Source: Methylophilaceae bacterium
Lineage (GTDB): Bacteria; Pseudomonadota; Gammaproteobacteria; Burkholderiales; Methylophilaceae
Length of the DNA: 41,817 bases
NCBI GenBank assembly: GCA_947451235.1
Contig: CANFZA010000010.1
Span: 1-41,817 of the forward strand
Direction: 5' to 3'
A program made the translations under genes and the position numbers. The notes below the pieces were generated by a model. It was given only the letters and a program-made list of their open reading frames with translations. It had not been told where the DNA came from and did no database searches. This document shows, one piece after another, positions 8,793 to 17,124 of the stretch; within the stretch, counting starts at the first letter, position 1, and every line of letters begins with the position of its first letter.

Positions 8793-8837
8793 AATAATGA
8801 CTAAGCCTTAATAATGGCTTAGTCATTATTAAGGCTT
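8793..8837 (-). promoter_or_regulatory. Two overlapping, mutually exclusive hairpins between potF and potG
   Basis: Stem A pairs 8793-8807 with 8816-8830 (15 bp, aataatgactaagcc / ggcttagtcattatt). Stem B pairs 8803-8815 with 8825-8837 (13 bp, aagccttaataat / attattaaggctt). They share bases, so only one can form at a time. They start 5 bp after the potF stop. Neither is followed by a clear U-run on the minus strand, so an mRNA-stabilising or attenuating role is more likely than full termination. This is inference from symmetry; folding was not computed. Confidence 0.7.
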
Positions 8838-8842
8838 GGTGA

Positions 8843-9964
8843 TTACAATCCAGTTTTAAAGCGTGTATACAAACGTGTTGTAATACGGCGAATATTGCTA
8901 TCAACCGCTTCCGGCGCAACTAAATTTGCAATATCGGCATCTGATAAGAAAATTGATTTATTATTTTTAATCTCAGCATCCACAAATGGCGTTGCCGCTT
9001 TATTTGGGTTCGCATAAGTCACCGTGTTAGTAATTGCGGCTACCACTTGCGGTTTTAAAATGTAATTAATAAATTTATGCGCATTGCCAGGGTGCGGCGC
9101 ATCAGCAGGAATCGCCATTGCGTCCATAAAGGTAATGCCACCTGTTTTAGGCACTAAGGCCACGATATTTTGCGCCAGTTTATTTTCAATAGAACGCTTG
9201 CGAGCCAAATTAAAATCGCCAGCCCAACCAAAAGCCACACACACATTACCGCTGGCTAAGTCATCAATTTGTCCGCCTGAATTAAACTTTTTAATATCTG
9301 GGCGTACTTTTTTCAGCATTTCAAACGCAAGTTTGTAGTCTGCGGGATCCTTGCTATAGGCTGGCTTGCCAATATAATGTAAAGCCGCTGAAAACACGTC
9401 AGTAGATGTATCTAAATAGGTAATACCGCAAGATTTTAACTTATTGGTATATTTAGGATTAAACATGAGCTCCCAAGCGTTATCTGGCATAGGCGTGGTG
9501 CCTAAAGCTTTTTTCACTTTATCAACGTTAATACCAACGGTGTTGTAGCTCCACATCCAATCGACCAAATAAGCATTTCCCGGATCCACTTTAGCCATTT
9601 GCGCTAAGATTCCAGGATCTAAATTTCCCCAGTTTGTGAGCTGCTTTCTGTCTAACTTTTGGAATAAACCACCATCAATTTGTAGTTTTGCCCAATTTGA
9701 AGAGGGCACCACAATGTCGTAGCCGGTTTTTCTGGCCACCAATTTGGCATGCAAAATTTCATTCGAGTCAAAAACGTCATAACGAACTTTAATGCCAGTT
9801 TCTTTTTCAAAATTGGCAATGGTATCTGGCGCAATATAATCTGACCAATTGTAGATATTCAGCACTTTTTCTTCTGCTGCGGCATAACTGCTAGCAATAC
9901 TAGCAACACCAATGGTCAGGCCAACCAAGATACTGACTACACGTTTATTAAACATTAAATTCAT
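8843..9964 (-). CDS. potF: Periplasmic putrescine-binding protein PotF (SpuD-like)
   Basis: The track starts at a TTG inside the ribosome binding site; I place the start at the ATG at 9964 (MNLMFNKR), with GGGGAGA six bases upstream, giving 373 residues. The first ~30 residues form a Sec signal peptide ending 'SYAAAEE'. The mature protein begins 'KVLNIYNWSDYIAPDT'. Putrescine-contact positions known from E. coli PotF appear conserved: the NWSDY segment, Ser in 'VPSSNW', Trp/Asp in 'GWAGD', Asp in 'FMDAMAIP' and Tyr in 'YANPNKAATP'. The loop around PotF Glu185 reads 'STDVF' instead of 'PEEVF'. It delivers putrescine to PotGHI. No second (SpuE-like spermidine) binding protein is present. Confidence 0.94.
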   Translation of the reverse strand: MNLMFNKRVVSILVGLTIGVASIASSYAAAEEKVLNIYNWSDYIAPDTIANFEKETGIKVRYDVFDSNEILHAKLVARKTGYDIVVPSSNWAKLQIDGGLFQKLDRKQLTNWGNLDPGILAQMAKVDPGNAYLVDWMWSYNTVGINVDKVKKALGTTPMPDNAWELMFNPKYTNKLKSCGITYLDTSTDVFSAALHYIGKPAYSKDPADYKLAFEMLKKVRPDIKKFNSGGQIDDLASGNVCVAFGWAGDFNLARKRSIENKLAQNIVALVPKTGGITFMDAMAIPADAPHPGNAHKFINYILKPQVVAAITNTVTYANPNKAATPFVDAEIKNNKSIFLSDADIANLVAPEAVDSNIRRITTRLYTRFKTGL

Positions 9965-10121
9965 TAATATTCTCCCCAAATAAAATCTAAATCAAAATAT
10001 GCATCAAAATAAAAAATAAGCGCAAGCCGAACAAAAGAACAGTATCAAATTAATACGGTTATGTAAAAAGTATTTATGGCTGGCATTCGTTGACAGTAGC
10101 CAATTAGACATTGGCAGCTCA

Positions 10122-11501
10122 TTAATTATCTAAAAATCCACCCGCTTTTAATTCTTCTAGTGTCGCATCCAAACACTTACGAATCAGCACCATCATGTCG
10201 TCAATTTGCGCTTTAGTAATCACTAGCGGAGGCGCCACTATCATTCTATCGCCAACGGCACGCATAATTAATCCATTGGCAAAACAATGGTTTCGGCAGC
10301 GCATGCCCGCACCTACGGTTTCATGGAAAGCAATATGCTGTTGCGCGTTTTTCATCAGCGCAAAACCCGCCACCAAACCACAAGTTTCTGCACCGCCAAC
10401 TAAAGGATGGCTAGCCAATTCTGCAAATTTTTGTGCCAAATATGGCCCAGTTTCGTTGCGTACACGCTCGACTAAACCTTCTTTTTCTAGAATATCAATA
10501 TTAGCCAAAGCCACCGCACAGGCCACAGGATGACCAGAATAAGTGTAGCCGTGATTAAACTCACCGCCCTGCTCTATTAATACTTTGGCTACGCGTTTAC
10601 CAATAACTACGCCGCCTAATGGAATATAGCCAGAAGTAACGCCTTTCGCGAACGTCATCAAATCAGGTTTTGCACCCATGAGTTCTGAGCCGAACCAATA
10701 ACCTAGACGGCCAAAACCACAAATCACTTCATCGCAAATCAGCAAAATACCGTATTTATCGCAGATACGCTGAATTTCTGGCCAATAAGTTTTAGGCGGA
10801 ATAATTACACCGCCGGCGCCCTGCACAGGCTCGCCGATAAAAGCTGCAACTCTATCTGCGCCTACCTCAAGAATTTTAGCTTCTAACCAGCCAGCTGCCT
10901 CAATACCAAAGGCGTCTTTATCTTGGTCATGCGCCAAGCCGTAAAAATATGGTTGCTCAATATGGACAATATCCGGAATCGGCAAGCCGCCTTGATCATG
11001 CATATAACTCATGCCGCCCAAAGAGGCGCCAGCCATCGTCGAGCCATGATAAGCATTTTTACGGCTAATGATTACTTTGCGTTCTGGTTGACCTAAAGTA
11101 GCCCAATAATGGCGCACCATGCGAATATTAGTATCGTTAGATTCTGAGCCTGAACTACTAAAAAATACGTGCGAAAAATTATCGCCTGCAAGTTTAACAA
11201 TGCGCTCTGCCAGCTTTACTGCCGGCACGTTAGTAGTTGAAAAAAAGCTATTGTAATAAGGCAAAACTTGCATCTGTTTGGCGGCCGCATCGACTAATGC
11301 TTGGCGTCCATAACCCACATTTACACACCACAAGCCTGACATGGCATCTAGGATTTTTTCACCTTTTGAATCCCAAATATAAATGCCATCGGCTTTTTCA
11401 ATAATGCGTGAACCTTTGGCAGCTAAGGCTTGATGGTCGGTAAAGGGATGGAAATAATGCGCTGAATCTACTGCTTGAATCTCACTGGTTTTGCCGTTCA
11501 T
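10122..11501 (-). CDS. spuC: Putrescine--pyruvate aminotransferase, SpuC type
   Basis: 459-residue class III PLP aminotransferase. The start 'HYFHPFTDHQAL', 'MSGLWCVNVGYGR', 'YYNSFFSTTNVPAVKLA' and 'FFSSSGSESNDTNIRMVRHYW' are characteristic of SpuC-type diamine:pyruvate transaminases. PLP contacts include 'NAYHGSTMAGASLGG', Asp in 'LICDEVICGFGRLG' and the Schiff-base Lys in 'MTFAKGVTSGY'. In Pseudomonas, SpuC converts putrescine and pyruvate to 4-aminobutanal and alanine. It lies directly downstream of puuA and upstream of potF, the same order as spuB-spuC-spuD. Since no oxidase is present, it might also act on gamma-glutamylputrescine; that is inference. GAGA precedes the ATG. Confidence 0.92.
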   Translation of the reverse strand: MNGKTSEIQAVDSAHYFHPFTDHQALAAKGSRIIEKADGIYIWDSKGEKILDAMSGLWCVNVGYGRQALVDAAAKQMQVLPYYNSFFSTTNVPAVKLAERIVKLAGDNFSHVFFSSSGSESNDTNIRMVRHYWATLGQPERKVIISRKNAYHGSTMAGASLGGMSYMHDQGGLPIPDIVHIEQPYFYGLAHDQDKDAFGIEAAGWLEAKILEVGADRVAAFIGEPVQGAGGVIIPPKTYWPEIQRICDKYGILLICDEVICGFGRLGYWFGSELMGAKPDLMTFAKGVTSGYIPLGGVVIGKRVAKVLIEQGGEFNHGYTYSGHPVACAVALANIDILEKEGLVERVRNETGPYLAQKFAELASHPLVGGAETCGLVAGFALMKNAQQHIAFHETVGAGMRCRNHCFANGLIMRAVGDRMIVAPPLVITKAQIDDMMVLIRKCLDATLEELKAGGFLDN

Positions 11502-11545
11502 AATATTCTCGGTTTTTGATTAATATTGACTAGAAAATAAAGTCT

Positions 11546-12916
11546 TTAAACGTGCATCAATAAATGCTCGCGCTCCCACGGACTAATCACGCGCATGAAT
11601 TCATCGTGCTCGGTTTCTTTTACCGCTAGGTACACATTAACGAAATTTTCACCCAATACTTTATGTAAGGCTTTGGCATTCTCTAATTCTCTAAGCGCTT
11701 CAGAAAGACCACGTGGCAATTGGTAATCAGAGGCATAAGCGCTGCCGGTAGTCACCGCCGTTGGTTGTAGCTTTTCAATAATGCCTAAATAACCACAAGC
11801 CAACGTCACCGCCATCGCCAAATACGGATTAGCATCAGCACCCACCACACGATTTTCTATCCTACGTGCGGCTGGTTCTGAAATAGGCACGCGTATGCCC
11901 ACAGTGCGATTATCGTAGCCCCACTCAATGTTAATCGGTGCGGCACCGTCGCGCACAATGCGGCGATACGAATTAACATAAGGTGCCAGTAAAGCCATGG
12001 CGGCTGGCAAATATTTTTGCAGACCGGCAATATAATTAAAAAACAGCGGCGAAGCTGAGCCATCTGGCAGGCTGAATATATTTTGACCGGTTTTACTATC
12101 AATCACACTTTGGTGAATATGCATGGCCGAGCCCGGCTCATTTTGCATGGGCTTGGCCATAAAAGTAGCGTACATATCGTGGCGCATGGCCGCTTCACGC
12201 AATACTCGTTTAAAGAAAAAAGATTTATCTGCAAGTATCATAGGCTCATCATGCAAAAAGTTGATTTCCATTTGCCCGGCGCCAAATTCATGAATCAGCG
12301 TATCCAGCTCTAAACCCATCACTTCACAGTAATCGTAAATATCTTCAAACAGCGGGTCAAACTCGTTCACCGCATCAATGCTATATAACTGGCGACTGGT
12401 TTCTCTGCGACCACTACGGCCAATTGGCGGTGTGAGCGGTAAATCTGGGTCGATATTTCTAGCCAATAAATAAAATTCTAATTCTGGCGCAACTATTGGC
12501 GTCCAGCCTAAATCTTTAAATAAACCAGTAACGCGGCGCAACACGTTACGCGGTGCAAAATCAATCGCTTTGCCATCGTGACCTACGCAATCCATAATCA
12601 CCTGCGCGGTTGGGTCAGCCGCCCAAGGCACTAATCTTAAGGTAGTTGGGTCTGGTAGCAACACCATGTCTTTATCGGTAAACCCCATCACGTTATCGTA
12701 GGCCGCATGACCGCGCGGAGATTCGCCGGTCACCGTCACGCCAAGCACAGCTTCGGGCAGGCGCATGGCGCGATCAGTTGAAAACTTTTCACGCGGTAAA
12801 ATTTTTCCACGCGCAACACCGGTTAAATCTGGCACTAAACATTCAATTTCAGTCACGTTATTATCAGTTAACCAGCGGTCCATATCAGCCAGTGTAAAAT
12901 CTCTTGGGTTAGTCAT
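11546..12916 (-). CDS. puuA: Gamma-glutamylputrescine synthetase (glutamine synthetase family)
   Basis: 456 residues from the ATG at 12916; the track's ATG six bases upstream directly abuts GGGAGA, so the second ATG has the better spacing. The protein is a glutamine-synthetase fold: beta-grasp N-domain with 'VTEIECLVPDLTGVARGKILP', catalytic domain with 'APELEFYLL' (metal Glu), 'EFGAGQMEINF', 'MAKPMQNEPGSAMHIHQSV' and 'RIENRVVGADANPYLA'. These match PuuA/SpuB/PauA rather than GlnA; there is no GlnA-type adenylylation tyrosine region. It ligates glutamate to putrescine with ATP, protecting the free amine before oxidation. It is 93 bp downstream of puuD and 44 bp upstream of spuC. Confidence 0.92.
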   Translation of the reverse strand: MTNPRDFTLADMDRWLTDNNVTEIECLVPDLTGVARGKILPREKFSTDRAMRLPEAVLGVTVTGESPRGHAAYDNVMGFTDKDMVLLPDPTTLRLVPWAADPTAQVIMDCVGHDGKAIDFAPRNVLRRVTGLFKDLGWTPIVAPELEFYLLARNIDPDLPLTPPIGRSGRRETSRQLYSIDAVNEFDPLFEDIYDYCEVMGLELDTLIHEFGAGQMEINFLHDEPMILADKSFFFKRVLREAAMRHDMYATFMAKPMQNEPGSAMHIHQSVIDSKTGQNIFSLPDGSASPLFFNYIAGLQKYLPAAMALLAPYVNSYRRIVRDGAAPINIEWGYDNRTVGIRVPISEPAARRIENRVVGADANPYLAMAVTLACGYLGIIEKLQPTAVTTGSAYASDYQLPRGLSEALRELENAKALHKVLGENFVNVYLAVKETEHDEFMRVISPWEREHLLMHV

Positions 12917-13009
12917 TTTCATTCTCCCGCTTACTGTTTATTTGGATCTGTATTTAGATTATTTTTATTTGCAGCGCTTTCATTGACAGCGCTCAGCCTT
13001 AGCGTTCAA

Positions 13010-13849
13010 CTATTCAGGACCAGCCAAAATTTGCATACTTAATTGACGCGCTTTGGCTCTTGTTCGGCAAGCATCACCAAACGCTTGAAAAATAGCCAAA
13101 TAAGCTGGGTTTTCCATTACTTTCCATTCTGGGTGCCATTGCACTCCAAGCGCAAACCCATCCGAGCCACCTACACTTACTGCCTCAACTAACCCATCTG
13201 GGGCATACGCTTCAGCGACTAAACCTGAACCCAAACGATCTAAACCCTGACCATGCAACGAATTCACCAGCATTTGCTCACTGCCAATAATATTAGCTAA
13301 CAGTCCATTGGCCACTAAATTAACTTGATGTATTGGGGCGTATTGATTTTCTACCGGTAAATCTTTAACTTCTCTATGATCATTGAAGCCTAGCGCTTCA
13401 TGCACAGCTTGATGCAAGCTACCACCAAAGGCCACGTTCATTTCTTGAAAACCACGGCAAATTGCCAACAATGGTACTTTTTCATTAATAGCCGCGCGAA
13501 TTAAAGCCAAGGTGAGGGCGTCGCGTGCAGTATCTAACGGTAATGAGAGGTTATGGATTTCTTGCCCGAAATGTGATGGATGCACATTGGACACTGCGCC
13601 GGTCAGCAAAATACCATCCGCAATAGATAGCAATGAGTCTAGATCTATTTGATCAGCGATAGCTGGCACCACTAAGGGCAAAGCACCAGCAGCTTCTGCT
13701 ACCGCCAAAATATATTTTTGCCCAACCATATGAAAAGGATGCTCACCCAGCGATTTAACATCGGCTGGAATCAGCACAACTGGCTTTACTTTAGCAGGCT
13801 TGGTTTTCGCAAGCCTAGTTATCACAGTGTTTATTTTTACTGCTGTCAT
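13010..13849 (-). CDS. puuD: Gamma-glutamyl-GABA hydrolase (class I glutamine amidotransferase-like, peptidase C26)
   Basis: 279 residues from the ATG at 13849 (the track uses the preceding GTG). Catalytic triad motifs are visible: nucleophile Cys in 'LLAICRGFQEMN' and His/Glu in 'GVQWHPEW'. 'EQMLVNSLHGQGLDRLG' and 'APDGLVEAVSV' match PuuD closely. It hydrolyses gamma-glutamyl-GABA to GABA and glutamate, regenerating the glutamate used by PuuA. Equivalent position to spuA in the Pseudomonas spu operon. The N-terminus is ~20 residues longer than E. coli PuuD and lysine-rich, and no good ribosome binding site precedes the ATG, so the true start could be slightly internal. First gene of the minus-strand series. 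Confidence 0.92.
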   Translation of the reverse strand: MTAVKINTVITRLAKTKPAKVKPVVLIPADVKSLGEHPFHMVGQKYILAVAEAAGALPLVVPAIADQIDLDSLLSIADGILLTGAVSNVHPSHFGQEIHNLSLPLDTARDALTLALIRAAINEKVPLLAICRGFQEMNVAFGGSLHQAVHEALGFNDHREVKDLPVENQYAPIHQVNLVANGLLANIIGSEQMLVNSLHGQGLDRLGSGLVAEAYAPDGLVEAVSVGGSDGFALGVQWHPEWKVMENPAYLAIFQAFGDACRTRAKARQLSMQILAGPE

Positions 13850-13972
13850 CACAAAATATCAGCCATTTTTATTAGAAAAATACTTTTACTATGATTTGTG
13901 TTGCGTGCTTCACACCTTCGCGCGGCTCTGCTTAAATTATCTTTAGATTCTATTTCTTTAAGAGTTTTAAGT

Positions 13973-14002
13973 ATATTATTCCTAAAATTGGTAATGCCAC
14001 AA
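13973..14002 (-). promoter_or_regulatory. Candidate promoter for puuD operon
   Basis: On the minus strand TTGTGG (13997-14002) and TAATAT (13973-13978) are spaced by 18 bp. The -35 hexamer abuts and overlaps by one base the proximal copy of the 12-bp direct repeat, which is the geometry expected for an activator-dependent promoter. The resulting leader would be ~115 nt. Pattern match only. Confidence 0.35.
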
Positions 14003-14036
14003 GAACCATTTTAATTATTTCAATGGAACCACTTTA
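14002..14036. promoter_or_regulatory. Direct repeats, candidate MocR operator
   Basis: Two near-identical 12-mers, AGAACCATTTTA (14002-14013) and GGAACCACTTTA (14025-14036), recur with a 23-bp period in the divergent region between puuD and the MocR regulator. Known MocR/GabR proteins bind direct repeats with an ACCA core in such regions. An inverted ACCA-type relative (attaccaatttt read on the minus strand) lies near 13985. Confidence 0.45.
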
Positions 14037-14135
14037 TCCTACACTTAAAACAGAGCTGAAAACAATACTCAAAAGAGTATCCAAGAACAGCACGGCAAAA
14101 TAATAAAACCTACCTGCGGGAGGAATATAGCGACT

Positions 14136-15677
14136 ATGCAACAACTCGTACTTTCTGAATGGCTGTTAACTGAGCTTGCTCAAGATACCTATCCGGCACG
14201 CATGCCTAATCACAGACGCTTATACGAAGCAATACGCCGCGCCATTACCCAAAAAATATTACCGGCTGGCGCTAGGCTGCCCTCCACACGCAGTTTGGCG
14301 CAAGACATAAGCGTATCTCGAAACACCATACTTGCCGCCTTTGATCAGCTAATAGATGAAGGTTATGTTGCTGCCAAAACTGGTAGCGGTACTTATATAA
14401 GTTACCAACAGCCCGATGGCTTTACAAAAACAACCACGGTAGTGGACTTAGAACTCGCTTCTAAGCGCGAAGATTCTTCAAACTCAACAACAGCCAACGA
14501 CGATTATTCTGCACTTTCTAAACGCGGCATGGCGGCCTGTGTTTCTGCCAGCACACCCAATAATCCCAATAAAAAAAGTCATGAAATACAACCATTCACA
14601 CCAGGTGCAGATGACTATTCAGGATTCCCTTATGCAATATGGCGTCGCTTACTTAATCGACAATGGCGTGCGCCACAGCCAAGCATGCTTGATGCCAGCC
14701 ATGACGGTGGCTATTTGCCTTTACGCAAAGCCATTGCCGATTACTTACGCGTCTCACGCGCAGTCAATCTAACTTACGAACAAGTGCTGATTACCTCTGG
14801 CACACAACAATCCATAGATTTATGCGCACGTTTACTTACAGACCAAGGCGACCAAGTTTGGGTAGAAAATCCTGGTTATTGGGCCGCCAGACGCGTGCTA
14901 GAAGTTAATGGCTTGCAACTGCACCCCGTCAATGTTGATCAAGAGGGCATGGCGCCCAGCATGCAAGATTTTAGAGTAGTGCCGCGCCTAATCTACACAA
15001 CCCCTTCACACCAATATCCAAAAGGAATGGTAATGAGCTACGGTCGTCGCCGTTTGTTACTAGATTACGCGCAGAATATAAGCTCGTGGATTATTGAAGA
15101 TGATTACGACAGTGAATTTAGGTTTGAAGGCCGTCCAATCTCATCACTACAAGGCATGGATCAAAATAACCGCGTGCTTTATTTGGGTACTTTTTCAAAA
15201 GTGATTTACCCCGGCATTAGGCTGGGTTATTTAGTCGTACCACCCAAGTTAATAGCAAGCTTTAAAAGTGGCTTATATGAGCTACAACGGCCAGGCCAAA
15301 TGGTTATTCAAGCGGCCTTAGCTGATTTTATTGAAGAAGGTCATTTCGCCAGTAATATCAGACGGTTGCGGCAAATTTATGGTGAACGTCGCCGTTTATT
15401 GCAAACCGCACTTGCGCCTATTGCCAGCGTAGGTGCACGTTTATCAACACTAGATTCAGGCCTGCATTTAGTGGTTGAGTTTGATCAAAGCTGTGACGAT
15501 GTTCACATAGCCGCATTAGCCGCTGAACATGGGCTAAGAGTTTATCCATTATCGAATTACGGCATGGGAATAAATCGCGATAAAGGGCTAATTATTGGCT
15601 ATGCATACGCATCCACCGCGCGTGTCACGCAGTATGGAAATTTACTGGCTGAGGTCATTCAGTCTGCGCTAAAATAA
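14136..15677 (+). CDS. MocR/GabR-type transcriptional regulator (GntR wHTH fused to PLP aminotransferase fold)
   Basis: 513 residues. Residues ~25-90 form a GntR winged helix ('LYEAIRRAITQKILPAGARLPSTRSLAQ...SVSRNTILAAFDQLIDEGYV'). From ~150 onward is a fold-type I aminotransferase domain with 'LITSGTQQSIDL', 'IIEDDYDSEFRF' (PLP Asp) and the Schiff-base Lys in 'LGTFSKVIYPGIRLGYL'. Such proteins bind PLP and sense an amino compound through an external aldimine; GabR senses GABA. It is transcribed divergently from puuD, which makes it the prime candidate regulator of the polyamine genes, in place of PuuR or PauR. Effector (GABA, putrescine or other) is unknown. GGGAGGAATATAG lies upstream of the ATG. 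Confidence 0.93.
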   Translation: MQQLVLSEWLLTELAQDTYPARMPNHRRLYEAIRRAITQKILPAGARLPSTRSLAQDISVSRNTILAAFDQLIDEGYVAAKTGSGTYISYQQPDGFTKTTTVVDLELASKREDSSNSTTANDDYSALSKRGMAACVSASTPNNPNKKSHEIQPFTPGADDYSGFPYAIWRRLLNRQWRAPQPSMLDASHDGGYLPLRKAIADYLRVSRAVNLTYEQVLITSGTQQSIDLCARLLTDQGDQVWVENPGYWAARRVLEVNGLQLHPVNVDQEGMAPSMQDFRVVPRLIYTTPSHQYPKGMVMSYGRRRLLLDYAQNISSWIIEDDYDSEFRFEGRPISSLQGMDQNNRVLYLGTFSKVIYPGIRLGYLVVPPKLIASFKSGLYELQRPGQMVIQAALADFIEEGHFASNIRRLRQIYGERRRLLQTALAPIASVGARLSTLDSGLHLVVEFDQSCDDVHIAALAAEHGLRVYPLSNYGMGINRDKGLIIGYAYASTARVTQYGNLLAEVIQSALK

Positions 15678-15781
15678 TAGCCGTAGCGGCTTTAGTACCG
15701 CATTCAAAATTCATGTAAAAAATTAAAGATAGATTTCTTACTTACTATCTCCATTCATTTTTCAGTAAAAAGGCTTTTAAT

Positions 15782-16159
15782 ATGCAAATAATCCAAACAC
15801 CAAATGCTCCCGCCGCTATTGGCCCTTATTCACAAGCCATTGTTGTGGGTGATTTATTATTCACTTCTGGTCAAATTCCACTGCGCGCAGATGGCACACT
15901 AAACGACGGCGATATTATTGTGCAAACCACACAAGTGCTAGCCAACTTAAAAGCAGTGATTGAAGCGGCCGGTGCAGATTTATCTAAAGTAGTTAAAACC
16001 ACAGTATTTTTAAAAAACTTGGATGATTTTGTTGCCATGAACGGCGTTTACGGCGAAGTTTTTGCCGGCCATGCGCCAGCGCGTTCTACCGTACAAGTAG
16101 CTAAATTGCCACGCGATGTATTAGTGGAAATTGAAGCGATTGTTTCACTGGCTAAATAG
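15782..16159 (+). CDS. ridA: RidA family reactive intermediate deaminase
   Basis: 125 residues of the YjgF/YER057c/UK114 family: 'APAAIGPYSQAIVVGDLLFTSGQIPL' and the active-site Arg in 'GHAPARSTVQVAKLPRDVLVEIEAI'. RidA hydrolyses enamine/imine intermediates such as 2-aminoacrylate released by PLP enzymes, protecting other PLP enzymes from damage. It follows the MocR gene by 104 bp on the same strand, next to a locus with two PLP transaminases, which gives it a plausible protective role here. The ribosome binding site is weak (aaaaagg). An imperfect hairpin (16176-16218) follows. Confidence 0.95.
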   Translation: MQIIQTPNAPAAIGPYSQAIVVGDLLFTSGQIPLRADGTLNDGDIIVQTTQVLANLKAVIEAAGADLSKVVKTTVFLKNLDDFVAMNGVYGEVFAGHAPARSTVQVAKLPRDVLVEIEAIVSLAK

Positions 16160-16175
16160 TATTTTTAGCTAAATA

Positions 16176-16218
16176 GAAGCTTTAGTTAATGATATTTTCA
16201 ATGTCATTAACTGGCTTC
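16176..16218. terminator. Imperfect hairpin after ridA
   Basis: Arms gaagc-ttt-agttaatga and tcattaact-g-gcttc surround a loop of 11 nt. It follows the ridA stop by 16 bp. It has no U-run, so it is a weak terminator candidate or an mRNA 3' stem. Confidence 0.3.
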
Positions 16219-16312
16219 AAAATTTAGACGTTAGCCACGCTATCAGTAATATTTAAAGATGGCTTGGAATAAGTGCTACGCTACTTTTGGTCTGCAGCTT
16301 AAAATGTCAAAA

Positions 16313-16996
16313 TTAGTTAGCTAAAGCCCCGAATACTTTTTTCAATAAGCCGCTGGCCTGGCCAACCGGGTCTTTACGAATGGCGGCTTCTTCTTTTGCC
16401 ATCATTAAATAAACACCATCTAAGGCTTTTTGCGTGACGTATTGCTCAAGATTTACTTGGTCTTTTTTAACCACGCCAAATTTACTGCCCATTTCGGCAA
16501 ATTTATTATATTGCTGAGCGAGCTGAACATTCTCAGTAGCTTTTTTAACTATCGGTAAAAATTTTCCCGCCATTGGCTCAGAAGTGGTTTTTTTGAAATA
16601 TTGCGTAGCGGCATCGTCACCACCAGTCAAAATAGCTTTAGCATCAGCCACACTCATTTTCTTTACAGAATCTATCAGCAAAGCTTTCGCTTCCGGCACG
16701 GCCGCCTCTGCCGCACGATTCATTTTCAACACTAGCTCATCGGCCTGCTTGCCCATGCCCAACATACGCATGGCTTTTTCAGCTTTTTTCAAACTATCTG
16801 GCAGTGGAATTTTAACTTCAGCATTGCCAAAGAAACCATCTGCCGCACTTAATTGACCTACCGCTTTGGTGGCACCCTGAATCAAGGCGGCTTTAAGACC
16901 GCCACTCGCTTCAGTATTACTTAAATCACTAATACTCAAGGCATTAGCGTGAGTGGTGAATAAAACAAAACTTAGAACGGTGATTAAAAAGCGCAT
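16313..16996 (-). CDS. DUF4197 domain protein, secreted
   Basis: I place the start at the ATG at 16996 (MRFLITVL), preceded by AGAGAAAAAT; the track's upstream TTG adds six residues without support. The 227-residue product has a Sec signal peptide of about 19 residues ending 'THANA'. The remainder matches the DUF4197 pattern: 'GLKAALIQGATKAVGQL', 'IPLPDSLKKAEKAMRMLG', 'EAAVPEAKALLIDSVKKMSVADAKAILTGGDDAATQYF' and 'ALDGVYLMMAKEEAAIRKDP'. The function of DUF4197 proteins is not known; they are small, helical, periplasmic proteins. No operon partner: it lies convergent with ridA and downstream of glgP across a REP-like element. Confidence 0.85.
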   Translation of the reverse strand: MRFLITVLSFVLFTTHANALSISDLSNTEASGGLKAALIQGATKAVGQLSAADGFFGNAEVKIPLPDSLKKAEKAMRMLGMGKQADELVLKMNRAAEAAVPEAKALLIDSVKKMSVADAKAILTGGDDAATQYFKKTTSEPMAGKFLPIVKKATENVQLAQQYNKFAEMGSKFGVVKKDQVNLEQYVTQKALDGVYLMMAKEEAAIRKDPVGQASGLLKKVFGALAN

Positions 16997-17049
16997 ATTT
17001 TTCTCTAGTAACAAGGTGTTCGCATAAGCTTAACCTAAATGATTAATTT

Positions 17050-17124
17050 TGTAGGAGCGGCGCCTCGCAACGAAAATGGTGCAATTTTCACCGTTGCTAT
17101 CGCGGCGAGGGCGCCGCTCCTACA
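17050..17124. repeat. REP-like palindrome, copy 2
   Basis: Outer arms TGTAGGAGCGGCGC (17050-17063) and GCGCCGCTCCTACA (17111-17124) are exact inverted copies, continuing imperfectly inwards (ctcgc / gcgag), with an inner pair gcaacg / cgttgc. It shares the TAGGAGCGRCGCC arm and the tggtgcaat loop with copy 1 at 5591-5657. It lies between glgP and the DUF4197 gene. Confidence 0.8.

Noticed and set aside
8844-9979. TTG start for potF given in the track
   Set aside because: It overlaps the GGGGAGA ribosome binding site; the ATG at 9964 has correct spacing and begins a normal signal peptide. Similar TTG/GTG extensions were rejected for htpG, alr, the DUF4197 gene, the EAL-HDOD gene and the ycgR-like gene.
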